Shown piece by piece: positions 24,213-32,264 of a DNA stretch of 41,303 nt. The stretch is from an uncultured Bacilli bacterium (GTDB lineage: Bacteria; Bacillota_I; Bacilli_A; RF39; UBA660): contig CANQHM010000005.1 in the NCBI GenBank assembly GCA_947623845.1, positions 1 to 41,303 on the forward strand, given 5' to 3'. Made by a program: the position numbers and the translations under genes. Each line of letters opens with the position of its first letter. Position 1 is the first letter of the stretch. The notes beneath the pieces were generated by a model. That model did no database searches, was not told the origin of the DNA, and worked only from the letters and a program-made list of their open reading frames with translations.

Positions 24213-24355
24213 CTTCTACCACTAAAAATCATATTAATCGCCGTGCCAACTGTTCTACCTAAATCACAAATAGTATCGATAATTCTTGAAATGGAATTAA
24301 ACCAAGTAGCAGTAATAGCACCACCAACTGTTTCTATAAGTTCTTTTTCATTCAT
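24206..24355 (-). CDS. Double-glycine-leader bacteriocin-like peptide 2
   Basis: 49 residues. The leader MNEKELIETVGG ends in the GG cut by C39 peptidases and has the ELxxVxGG pattern. The mature part would be 37 residues: AITATWFNSISRIIDTICDL, then a GRTVGT segment and the ending SGRRC. It contains two Cys and a G-x-x-x-G (GRTVG), the helix-packing motif of two-peptide class IIb bacteriocins. ATG 24355 has AAAGGAG about 10 nt upstream. It follows peptide 1 by 21 nt. Confidence 0.85.
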   Translation of the reverse strand: MNEKELIETVGGAITATWFNSISRIIDTICDLGRTVGTAINMIFSGRRC

Positions 24356-24376
24356 ATATTTTCTTCTCCTTTCTAA

Positions 24377-24520
24377 TTATTTATTGCAAGCAAGAGGTCT
24401 TAAGATGCCATCAATTACTCCAATAAGGAATATGCCAGCAGCGACAATTCCTGCTACCAGGGCCGCACTAATACCTCCTCCTTTTACCATCATTAGTTCT
24501 TCGTTTGATAAAACATTCAT
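24377..24520 (-). CDS. Double-glycine-leader bacteriocin-like peptide 1
   Basis: 47 residues. Leader MNVLSNEELMMVKGG, a textbook LSxEELxxVxGG signal, then a 32-residue mature part that is glycine- and alanine-rich and hydrophobic (GISAALVAGIVAAGIFLIG) and ends RPLACNK. With peptide 2 it looks like a class IIb pair. ATG 24520 follows GGGAGG by 6 nt. Directly downstream of the transport genes by 2 nt. Confidence 0.88.
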   Translation of the reverse strand: MNVLSNEELMMVKGGGISAALVAGIVAAGIFLIGVIDGILRPLACNK

Positions 24521-24522
24521 TA

Positions 24523-24960
24523 CTATCCTCCCTTTCTAAATGGATTAATTTTATCAATTAAAGTATGCTTATTACTAAGAATATTTAGGGTAACTATCTC
24601 TTCTTTAAAATCTATTTTCTTTGCTAATTCATAAGTAATAGTTTGATAACTTTCTAAAGCTTCATAATCCGTTTTAATTTCACTAATATTTACTTTCTTA
24701 ATATCGTATTCTTTCTCTTCGAGATATATTTTATCGCCTTTTTTAAGTATTTCCGTATTTGTAGCATCTGTTGTAATGGAAATGGAACACTTAGTATCAC
24801 AGCTAATCACTCCCTTCACCGTATAAATATCATACTTATAAGTAAAGAAGAAAAGATAAAGAATTGTGACAATAATTATACTTAAAATCATAAATAATAA
24901 CTTAAAAGAAAATTTCTTGCGATATAATCCTTCTAGCGAATTACTTAAATCACTAACCAT
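24523..24960 (-). CDS. Minimal HlyD-like accessory protein for peptide export
   Basis: 145 residues: a short cytoplasmic head (VSDLSNSLEGLYRKKFSF), one membrane helix (LLFMILSIIIVTILYLFFF) and a strand-rich outer domain with GDKIYLEEKEYDIKKVNIS and TITYELAKKIDF. This looks like the membrane-proximal part and barrel domain of bacteriocin accessory proteins of the HlyD family, but the long coiled coil is missing. One CDTKC pair may form a disulfide. It overlaps the transporter gene by 8 nt and precedes peptide 1 by 2 nt, so it belongs to the export machine. Confidence 0.65.
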   Translation of the reverse strand: MVSDLSNSLEGLYRKKFSFKLLFMILSIIIVTILYLFFFTYKYDIYTVKGVISCDTKCSISITTDATNTEILKKGDKIYLEEKEYDIKKVNISEIKTDYEALESYQTITYELAKKIDFKEEIVTLNILSNKHTLIDKINPFRKGG

Positions 24961-27004
24961 AACAATCCTCTAAATTAATAATATTTCCTTCGGTATAATT
25001 ATTTCGATGAGTTATGTAGATAACTGTTTTACTTGGGTAATTTTCTTTTATCTCTTCAATAATTCTTTGTTCTTCCGCTTCTTCTAACTGTGATAGCGCT
25101 TCGTCTAAAATAAGAATTGGGGTGTTACGAACTAACGCTCTTGCTAAAAGAATCCTTTCTTTTTCACCACCAGATAGATTATAATTTTCTTTACTAATTA
25201 AAGTTTCATAACGTAACGGTTTATTTATAAATATTCTTTCTAAGCCACAAATCTTACTAATCATATCTAACTTTTTCGAAGATACTTGTTCTCCTAATAA
25301 AATATTATTTTTGATAGTATCCGTAAAAATACTTTCTTCTTGCGATAAATAAGTAATATTATTACGCAAAGTGTTTAAGGGATAATCTAAGATATTAATA
25401 TCATTTATCGTAATACTCCCTTTATTAGGAGTTAAACTTCTAAATAACATTTTACATAACGTTGATTTTCCACTCCCACTCTTCGCTTTTAAAATGGTAA
25501 AACTATTCTTTGGTATCATCATATTTACTTTATCAAGTATATAATCATAATCATTATAACTATAAGATATATTATTAAATTTAATATCCCCCGAAACAAA
25601 ATTACTTATTCCTTCTTTGGTAAAATCTTCTTCTTTAATACTACTAAAATCACTTACTCGGTTAAAAGAAGCACTAATTACCCGATATTCCGGAATAATA
25701 TTTATAATCGCTTCGATAGGACCTTCTAGATAACTTAATAGGGAAGTAAAAGTTATTAAATCAATTAACGTTAAATTTCCATTTATAATACTAATTAATC
25801 CATAACAATTTAAGAAATATATTCCTCCTTCTTTTAATATATTTTTAATTGTATTAGATTTTGTAACTTTTAAATAGAACTTAAACAAATTACTTTCTTT
25901 TTTAACAAATACTTTCTCTAAATTTCTAAAAAAATATCGATAGTTATTATTATTTTTTATACTCTTAATATTTGATACATACTCGGTTGTCAAATTATTA
26001 TAATTAGTCTCCGTATCAATATTAGCATTTATTTCTTTTGTAAGTAACTTACTATAAATAACCCCATAAATAATATATAAAAGATAAATTACAACTACTA
26101 TCATAAATAGTTTTCTATTTAACTTAAATAATATAATACTAGAAATTATCGCTAGAGTTAAATCTAATAGAATAGTTACTAATATCTTACTAAATAAATC
26201 TTTTATTCTTTCCAAGTCCCCTATTCTTGTAATTATATCACCGGTACTTCGCGATGATAAGATACTTGAAGGAAGTAAAAGAATATGGGTTAAAAACGGA
26301 TATATAACTTTAATATCAATGTTTTTATTTAAGTAATTTACTAGATTATCTCGTAAGTAATTACTAATTATTTTTATTACTAGAATCATACCAAAGATTC
26401 CTAATAATACATATAAATAATTTTTAGTACTTACATAGAGATTATTAATGACACTTTTTAAGAAAAAACTACCTAATATCGAACTTATAGTAAGAATTAT
26501 ACTAAAAATGATGGTTTTACTAATTAACTTTTTTTCATCATTAAAGATACTTTTAAAGATACTAGTAATTTTCATTTTCTTAGTATAAGTTATCTTTTTT
26601 ATTGGATACATACTAATTATAACTCCAGTCCATAAGTCTTTAAATTCACTTAGTTTCATAGTTTTTATTTTGTCAGCTGGATCCATAACTATAACTTTAT
26701 CTTTTCTAATCTCGTAGACCACTACAAAATGATTATAACCATTTTTTAAAACGATATGAAATATTGCCGGCAGGATTAAGTCATTAGGTATTACTTTGTC
26801 TTGACATTTAATACCTTTTGCAGAAAATCCATATTTTTCTAACGCTTTAATTAAGTGATAAGCGGTTGTTCCTTTAGTACTAGTAGCAGTATCTATTCGT
26901 AAATCTTCTTTATTAATGTACCCATTATAAGACATAATAATTGATTGTAAACAGGACACGCCACAGTCCGTTGCGTCACTTTGTCTAACAAAATACTTCT
27001 TCAC
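24953..27004 (-). CDS. Peptidase-containing ABC transporter for double-glycine peptides
   Basis: 683 residues in the order C39 peptidase, six membrane helices, ATPase. The protease part starts KKYFVRQSDATDCGVSCL with the catalytic Cys14; the His is in GYNHFVVVYE and the Asp in VIVMDPADK. The ATPase has Walker A AKSGSGKST (Ala at the usual first Gly), signature LSGGEKERI, Walker B ILILDEALSQLEE and an H-loop YITHRN. It cuts leaders after GG and exports the core. Start: GTG 27004 with AAGGGAG 8 nt upstream; the ATG at 27022 lacks a binding site and would lie before the predicted transcript start. It heads the bacteriocin operon. Confidence 0.93.
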   Translation of the reverse strand: MKKYFVRQSDATDCGVSCLQSIIMSYNGYINKEDLRIDTATSTKGTTAYHLIKALEKYGFSAKGIKCQDKVIPNDLILPAIFHIVLKNGYNHFVVVYEIRKDKVIVMDPADKIKTMKLSEFKDLWTGVIISMYPIKKITYTKKMKITSIFKSIFNDEKKLISKTIIFSIILTISSILGSFFLKSVINNLYVSTKNYLYVLLGIFGMILVIKIISNYLRDNLVNYLNKNIDIKVIYPFLTHILLLPSSILSSRSTGDIITRIGDLERIKDLFSKILVTILLDLTLAIISSIILFKLNRKLFMIVVVIYLLYIIYGVIYSKLLTKEINANIDTETNYNNLTTEYVSNIKSIKNNNNYRYFFRNLEKVFVKKESNLFKFYLKVTKSNTIKNILKEGGIYFLNCYGLISIINGNLTLIDLITFTSLLSYLEGPIEAIINIIPEYRVISASFNRVSDFSSIKEEDFTKEGISNFVSGDIKFNNISYSYNDYDYILDKVNMMIPKNSFTILKAKSGSGKSTLCKMLFRSLTPNKGSITINDINILDYPLNTLRNNITYLSQEESIFTDTIKNNILLGEQVSSKKLDMISKICGLERIFINKPLRYETLISKENYNLSGGEKERILLARALVRNTPILILDEALSQLEEAEEQRIIEEIKENYPSKTVIYITHRNNYTEGNIINLEDCYG

Positions 27005-27024
27005 TTCTATTTCTCCCTTCATAT

Positions 27025-27030
27025 ATTATA
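27025..27030 (-). promoter_or_regulatory. Probable -10 element of the bacteriocin operon
   Basis: TATAAT 20 nt before the GTG start of the transporter. No convincing -35 is seen; the upstream 60 nt are extremely A/T-rich. Confidence 0.5.
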
Positions 27031-27096
27031 TTAACAATTTGACCCCCAATTTCCTTTTTTTTTGCGAAATTTTTTTCAAAAATTTTTTACCAAATT

Positions 27097-27125
27097 AAAA
27101 ATTCCCCGTATTTATGGGAAATTTT
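27097..27125 (-). terminator. Terminator downstream of proS
   Basis: On the minus strand AAAATTTCCC and GGGGAATTTTT pair around an 8-nt loop (27097-27125), followed by further U-rich sequence. It lies about 160 nt after the proS stop. Confidence 0.65.
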
Positions 27126-27189
27126 CTCTTAAATTTTTTTTATAAATTTTATGAACTTTTATAAAGTAATTCTCCAATATACAAAAATG

Positions 27190-27216
27190 ACTCAGGGCTT
27201 CTAAAGTTTCCTGAGT
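27190..27216 (-). repeat. Inverted repeat in the proS 3' region
   Basis: Perfect 7-bp arms ACTCAGG/CCTGAGT with a 13-nt loop, followed on the minus strand by CAUUUUUG. It may be a first, weak terminator of proS or part of a 3' untranslated structure; the 260 nt between proS and the transporter hold no supported gene. Confidence 0.5.
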
Positions 27217-27284
27217 ACCACTCGCTATAAAGAATACCATCCTTACAGATAAGTGTCAATAGCTTATAATAAAAATTTTTTAAA

Positions 27285-28706
27285 TTAATATTGACGTCCA
27301 AAATATATTTTACAAGTGGCATCACTACCACAAATAGCACACTTACCATTTGCTTCTTCATCCATAATTGTACATCTTGTTTTAAGACCAGTTTCATCTT
27401 TTACTTTATCTTCACATTCTCTTTTACCACACCAATTAACTTTAATGAAGCCTGGTTTTTTAGCAAGACCCTTAAATTCTTCATAATTATCTGTTTCATA
27501 AATCATACTATTACGTCTTTTTAATGCTCTATTATACATATCTTCTTGAATCATATTAAGTAAAGTTGGAATTAATGTTGTTACTTCATCTTTATGTACG
27601 ACAATCTTATCTAAAGTATCTCTTCTTACTAAAGTAACATTATCATTAGCTAAATCTCTTTTACCAATTTCTACTCTTATAGGATATCCTTTAACCTCAG
27701 CTTCCGCAAACTTAAATCCTGGTGTCTTATCCCCATCTAATACTTTATAAGTAATACCTTTAGCATCTAATTCTTCTTTATACTTATTTACTAAACTTGT
27801 AATTTCTCCATCATTACTAATTGGTACTAAACATACTTTATAAGGTGCGATATTAGGAGGTAAAACTAATCCTCTATCATCACTATGAGTCATAATTAAT
27901 GTCCCAATCATTCTCGTTGTACAACCCCAAGATGTTTGATATGGTGTCTTTAATGTATTATCTTTATCTAAGAATTTAATATCAAAAGCTTTAGCAAAGT
28001 CTTGCCCAAAATAATGGGATGTTCCATTTTGTAATGCTACGCCATCATACATCATCGCTTCAATAGAATATGTTTCTTTCGCTCCCGCAAATTTTTCTTT
28101 TTCACTTTTTCTTCCTACAAAAACTGGTATTGCTAAATAGTTTCTTTGAAAGTCTTCATAAACTTTTAACATTCTTAAAGTTTCTTCTCTTGCTTCTTCT
28201 TCACTAGCATGCATTGTATGCCCTTCTTGCCATAGTATTTCTCTACTTCTTAAGAAAGGTCTTGTGGTCTTTTCCCATCTTACAATCGTACACCATTGAT
28301 TATATAAAAGAGGTAGATCCCGATAACTTTTAATAATCTTTTTAAAATGTTCACAAAATAATGTCTCCGAAGTAGGTCTTACACACATTCTTTCTTCTAG
28401 TTTTTCTTTACCACCATAAGTTACCCACGCAACCTCAGGAGCAAACCCTTCTACATGTTCCTTTTCAATATTAAGTAAGCTTTCAGGTATAAACATTGGC
28501 ATTTGGACATTTTCATGACCTAATTTTTTAAATTCTTTATCTAAAACACTAGTCATTTGTTCCCATATGGCATAACCATAAGGTCTTATAATCATACTAC
28601 CTTTAACATTACCATAATCTACTAAGTCCGCTACTTTACAAACATCCGTATACCATTTTGCGAAATCTTCGTCTCTACTTGTAATTTTTTCTACTTGTTT
28701 TTCCAT
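27285..28706 (-). CDS. proS: Prolyl-tRNA synthetase, archaeal/eukaryotic-like type
   Basis: 473 residues, the short type without the bacterial editing insert. Class II motifs: SMIIRPYGYAIWEQM and VRPTSETLFCEHFKK (motif 2 zone TRPFLRSREILWQEGHTMH) and HSDDRGLVLPP (motif 3 zone). The C-terminal extension carries a zinc-type cysteine set (CGKREC, CAICGSDATC) and ends KIYFGRQY, the typical tyrosine end of this type. ATG 28706 has GGAAGTG 5 nt upstream. It follows the Tam41 gene by 4 nt, so both are on one transcript. Confidence 0.97.
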   Translation of the reverse strand: MEKQVEKITSRDEDFAKWYTDVCKVADLVDYGNVKGSMIIRPYGYAIWEQMTSVLDKEFKKLGHENVQMPMFIPESLLNIEKEHVEGFAPEVAWVTYGGKEKLEERMCVRPTSETLFCEHFKKIIKSYRDLPLLYNQWCTIVRWEKTTRPFLRSREILWQEGHTMHASEEEAREETLRMLKVYEDFQRNYLAIPVFVGRKSEKEKFAGAKETYSIEAMMYDGVALQNGTSHYFGQDFAKAFDIKFLDKDNTLKTPYQTSWGCTTRMIGTLIMTHSDDRGLVLPPNIAPYKVCLVPISNDGEITSLVNKYKEELDAKGITYKVLDGDKTPGFKFAEAEVKGYPIRVEIGKRDLANDNVTLVRRDTLDKIVVHKDEVTTLIPTLLNMIQEDMYNRALKRRNSMIYETDNYEEFKGLAKKPGFIKVNWCGKRECEDKVKDETGLKTRCTIMDEEANGKCAICGSDATCKIYFGRQY

Positions 28707-28710
28707 TTTT

Positions 28711-29613
28711 TCACTTCCTAAATCTTTTCTTTACTTTAGCTAAAGCATATTTAACACTTCTCACTATACCATTAGTTTTTAACCCCTTAAGAGTTTGATA
28801 AGTACTTTCTTTTTTATTTAAATTAGATAAATATTCCATTACATACTTCGTTAATTCTTCTTGATTATTTAAATCCACATTATTAACAAATAAATAATCT
28901 TTTAAACTATCGGGAATCGTATTTAAGTCTTTCTTTAATTTTTCTGGTATAATCGTTACTAATTCATCTTGTAATTTCGCATATTCTAAGATTATTTCTT
29001 TATAAATATTTAAGAATTCTTTTTTACTACCATTAACAATATTAATAACTTTATGCGGATTTTCCGCAATCGCCATTCTAGTATCTCCTGCATATGATAA
29101 ATTACATAAAGTTACTAAAAGATCCGTTAAATTAATCTTTTCCTCACTCATTAACATGGAAACATACATTGCACTATGACGATTCTTTAAAATTAAATTT
29201 CTTATTTCATCTGTACTTACTACTTCTAAAATATTTTTATGAAATCTTCCTGTTAAATAGAAACTATTCCAACTAGATAAGCATTCAGTAAAGAATTCTT
29301 TATCTACTACCCCATATTTATACTCTCTATTTTTATATTTAATATTACTTAAATAAGTAACCCCAGTTCTTCCTATTAATTTACTTTTCTTAGTTATTTT
29401 ATAATATAACTTACTAGTAAAAGCATAATCCTTAGGATTTAACTTCATATTATCTTGATGCCATTTTTTTAAATCATCAACAATTAGTAATAAATCTAAT
29501 TGGGGCATGTCTTTTTCGGTATACCCTATTTGTTTAAATACTCCGGATCCGTAACCATAAGCGGCGACGACTTTAGGACGATGAGATAAAAAATCTAATA
29601 TTTCTTCTTTCAT
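28711..29613 (-). CDS. Tam41/Mmp37-type phosphatidate cytidylyltransferase
   Basis: 300 residues that match the mitochondrial Tam41 family along the full length. The enzyme makes CDP-diacylglycerol from phosphatidate and CTP. Landmarks: AYGYGSGVFKQIGY (GSG at 22-24), QLDLLLIVDDLKKWHQDNM (Asp40, Asp46-47, Trp-His 51-52), KLIGRTGVTYLSN, YKYGVVDKEFF, WNSFYLTGRFHK, NLSYAGDTRMAIAENPHKV and the ending LKTNGIVRSVKYALAKVKKR. No membrane helix; peripheral at the membrane. Heads the tam41-proS operon. The usual bacterial enzyme, CdsA, is an unrelated multi-span protein. Confidence 0.88.
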   Translation of the reverse strand: MKEEILDFLSHRPKVVAAYGYGSGVFKQIGYTEKDMPQLDLLLIVDDLKKWHQDNMKLNPKDYAFTSKLYYKITKKSKLIGRTGVTYLSNIKYKNREYKYGVVDKEFFTECLSSWNSFYLTGRFHKNILEVVSTDEIRNLILKNRHSAMYVSMLMSEEKINLTDLLVTLCNLSYAGDTRMAIAENPHKVINIVNGSKKEFLNIYKEIILEYAKLQDELVTIIPEKLKKDLNTIPDSLKDYLFVNNVDLNNQEELTKYVMEYLSNLNKKESTYQTLKGLKTNGIVRSVKYALAKVKKRFRK

Positions 29614-29639
29614 AATTAATCACTTCAAATCTAATCATT

Positions 29640-29645
29640 ATTATA
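29640..29645 (-). promoter_or_regulatory. Probable -10 element of tam41-proS
   Basis: TATAAT 27 nt before the Tam41 start; the -35 is weak (TTTTTC). Confidence 0.45.
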
Positions 29646-29762
29646 CTATTAAATAGCTAAAAGAAAAAGTAGTAAATATTGAAAAATACATAAGTTTTAA
29701 GAAAATAATCACTTAATTTTATTCTAAAAAATAAAAGTATTTTTAACTATACAAACCCTAAC

Positions 29763-29831
29763 TTTACGATTTGTACCATTTTCATTTTACGATTTGTACC
29801 ATTTTCATTTTACGTTTTGTACCATTTTAAA
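29763..29831. repeat. Three 23-bp direct repeats
   Basis: Units at 29763-29785, 29786-29808 and 29809-29831, exactly 23 bp apart with no spacer. The shared core is TTTACGATTTGTACCATTTT; the third copy has one A-to-T change and a different last 3 nt. They sit in the 237-nt gap between the pbpB terminator and the tam41 promoter. The rest of the gap is plain A/T-rich DNA. Confidence 0.9.
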
Positions 29832-29852
29832 AAGTGAGATTTTCTCACTTTT
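29830..29852 (-). terminator. Terminator of the mraZ-pbpB operon
   Basis: Perfect 9-bp stem AAAAGTGAG/CTCACTTTT (29830-29838 with 29844-29852), 5-nt loop, followed by a short U-run on the minus strand. It overlaps the pbpB stop codon. Confidence 0.85.
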
Positions 29853-31953
29853 ATGGTTCTAGATTGACATCTAATACTAAATCTTTAGTAATCGGTGTAT
29901 CTGGTGGAATGCTCTGGCTTGTTACTTTCCCATAACCATTTATGTTATAGTTAATACCCAGTACATTTGCCAGTGTAATAATTTCATTAGAAGTCCATCC
30001 CAAAACATCTGGCATCACATAATCTTTTTTATTTGTTTTTAAGAATACTTTAGTTGCACTAGTTACTTTACTTCCTGCTTTCGGGTACTGACTAGTAATT
30101 GTTTCTCCACTACCTAAAGTATAAACATTAAGTCCCATATTAGTTAAACTATCTTTAGTTATCGTAATATTTTTATTTAAATAACTATCTAACGTAATAA
30201 CATTAGTTTCTTCCGTTTCAGTTTCCACAATATTTTTATATTTGGCAATTTCTTCTACGACTTTAGCAACACTTTTTGATACTTCCGTAAAGTTTCCAAT
30301 GAATCTTTTAACAGAAATATAAATTATATATTGCGGATCTTCATAAGGAAACATCCCCGCAAAAGACTTAACATAATCATAACTCCCTCGTAAATAACCG
30401 CCCGTTTCAGGGTCTGGTATTTGCGCCGTTCCGGTTTTACCTATCACGGTCACATTATTTGCTTTAAAGTATTTTGCATCTGTTTTACCCGAATAGACAA
30501 CATCATACATCATATCTTTCATTTTATCCGTTGTACTTTTACTTACAACTTTACCATATTCCGTTCTTTTCCCCTCAAATACCGTTTCTTTAGTATTAGG
30601 ATCAACTATTTTATCAATAATATATGGTTTTAACATAACTCCATCATTAGCTATTGCTGTCAAAGCTTGTAAGTTTTGGACTGGTGTTGTGGTAACCCCT
30701 TGACCGAATGATGCTGTGGCAATTTCCGTCCGATAATTAAAACTTATATCACCTGCTACTTCTCCTGGTAAAGATATCCCTGTTTTCGCCCCAAAACCCA
30801 TTTGGGTATAAAATTTCGATAACTTTTCTTTTCCTAACGCAATAGCGAGTCTTGATGCTGCCGTATTAGAGGAATAAGAAAAACCATCATCATAAGGAAT
30901 TATACCCCAACCTACGTTATTCCAATCCTTAATCACCGCATCATCTACTTCATAAGTTCCAGATTCATAAGTGGAACTTCCATCATAAATCCCATTTTCC
31001 ATCGCCGCCATAAAAGAATATATCTTCATGGTTGATCCTGGTTCATATTGATAAGAAACTAAAGGATTTAGATAAGAAGTTATATCTAACTTATTAGGGT
31101 TAAAACTAGGACTTGAAGCACTACCTAATATCGCCCCCGTCTTCGCATCTAATACGGAGAATGTAATCCAATCCATATTATATGAATTGCTTAATTTTTT
31201 AATTTCACTTTCTAAGAATAATTGAATATTATTATCAATTGTTAAATAAATATCTTTCCCACTAATTGGATCAATCGTAACCGCCGGAATAGTAGGAATT
31301 TGATACCCATAAATATCTTGTTGGTATTCCGTATAACCATCAATACCTGTTAAATCATCATTAAAGTAGGATTCCACTCCTAACTCTCCCACCATCTTAC
31401 CTTCATCGTTCTTCTTCGCATACCCTACGATATAAGATGCAAAATTATCTTTTTGATAATATCTTTTGGTTGAAGAAGAAAAAATAATTCCTGGTAAATC
31501 TAAAGCTTCTATTTTACTTTTAGTTAGTTCGGTAATTCCTCTTCCCCCTGGTCCTAACTCTACTTGCCAAGCTTTATAATTTAATAAATTTAAAATAGCT
31601 TCTTCACTCATATTAATTAACGGAGAAAGTTCTTTTGCTGTTCTTACTTTATCGACAACGTGTTGCGGATTACTTGGGTCCGTTGTTCTACTACTATCTA
31701 AGACCGCAATAACCGTATAAGAATTAACATTACTAGCTAATGCTTCCCCATTAACATCATAAATATTTCCTCTTGGAGCATACAAAGTAACCTCCGCCGT
31801 ATTTCTATTTAAAGCGAATTCTTCAATATCAATTCCATCTACTTTATCCGCAATATTTACATATGAAACTTTTGCAATAATCGCTAAAAAAAGAAGAATA
31901 ACAGCTGCTAAAACAATATTAGGTATTTCAATAACTTTATTCTTCTTTGGCAT
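29851..31953 (-). CDS. pbpB: Division transpeptidase PBP2B with PASTA domains
   Basis: 700 residues, class B penicillin-binding protein (FtsI/PBP2B type) that cross-links septal peptidoglycan. One N-terminal membrane helix (14-32), a dimerisation domain with YAPRGNIYDVNGEALA, then the transpeptidase with STMK at 307-310, SSN at 361-363 and KTG at 506-508. About 110 C-terminal residues form PASTA repeats (ITKDSLTNMGLNVYTLG, YVMPDVLGWTSNEII). ATG 31953 follows AGGAGG by 8 nt. It is 14 nt after ftsL in a mraZ-rsmH-ftsL-pbpB operon. SpoVD, its sporulation paralogue, has the same layout, but the context favours the division enzyme. Confidence 0.95.
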   Translation of the reverse strand: MPKKNKVIEIPNIVLAAVILLFLAIIAKVSYVNIADKVDGIDIEEFALNRNTAEVTLYAPRGNIYDVNGEALASNVNSYTVIAVLDSSRTTDPSNPQHVVDKVRTAKELSPLINMSEEAILNLLNYKAWQVELGPGGRGITELTKSKIEALDLPGIIFSSSTKRYYQKDNFASYIVGYAKKNDEGKMVGELGVESYFNDDLTGIDGYTEYQQDIYGYQIPTIPAVTIDPISGKDIYLTIDNNIQLFLESEIKKLSNSYNMDWITFSVLDAKTGAILGSASSPSFNPNKLDITSYLNPLVSYQYEPGSTMKIYSFMAAMENGIYDGSSTYESGTYEVDDAVIKDWNNVGWGIIPYDDGFSYSSNTAASRLAIALGKEKLSKFYTQMGFGAKTGISLPGEVAGDISFNYRTEIATASFGQGVTTTPVQNLQALTAIANDGVMLKPYIIDKIVDPNTKETVFEGKRTEYGKVVSKSTTDKMKDMMYDVVYSGKTDAKYFKANNVTVIGKTGTAQIPDPETGGYLRGSYDYVKSFAGMFPYEDPQYIIYISVKRFIGNFTEVSKSVAKVVEEIAKYKNIVETETEETNVITLDSYLNKNITITKDSLTNMGLNVYTLGSGETITSQYPKAGSKVTSATKVFLKTNKKDYVMPDVLGWTSNEIITLANVLGINYNINGYGKVTSQSIPPDTPITKDLVLDVNLEP

Positions 31954-31967
31954 ATGTATTATTCCTC

Positions 31968-32264
31968 CTATTTATCGGTATCTATAACTTTAATATTATC
32001 ATTATTATATGACAAACCATTATCTTCTGCAATAGCTTCAATATTATCTAAAGATGCTAACTCATTTATTTTCATAGTAAGCGATTCATTTAAATTTTCT
32101 TGAGCATTAATATTCTTTTTTAGTTTTTCTAAAGCTAGATTACTTTCACTTAATTCGGCTTTAGTTAAAACTTGAATAACAGGACTAGCAACAATTACTA
32201 CCGCAATTAACAACCATAATAATTTTTCCCCTTTAAATACTTTTCTTTTAACTTGTTTTGTCAT
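31968..32264 (-). CDS. ftsL: FtsL-like division protein
   Basis: 98 residues, bitopic: a basic cytoplasmic head (TKQVKRKVFKGEK), one membrane helix (LLWLLIAVVIVASPVIQVL) and an outer coiled coil (LALEKLKKNINAQENLNESL) ending with the FtsL/DivIC-like EAIAEDNGLSYNN segment. FtsL is part of the FtsLBWI septal complex. Sequence conservation in this family is low, so the call rests on layout and on its place between rsmH and pbpB. It overlaps rsmH by 4 nt (ATGA). Confidence 0.88.
   Translation of the reverse strand: MTKQVKRKVFKGEKLLWLLIAVVIVASPVIQVLTKAELSESNLALEKLKKNINAQENLNESLTMKINELASLDNIEAIAEDNGLSYNNDNIKVIDTDK

Noticed and set aside
27149..27397. Open frame of 82 codons on the minus strand across the proS end
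   Set aside because: It overlaps the conserved zinc-ribbon end of proS in another frame, has no ribosome binding site, and its tail falls in A/T-rich non-coding DNA.
29763..29831. CRISPR array
   Set aside because: The three units are directly adjacent without spacers, only 23 bp long, and no cas gene is near.
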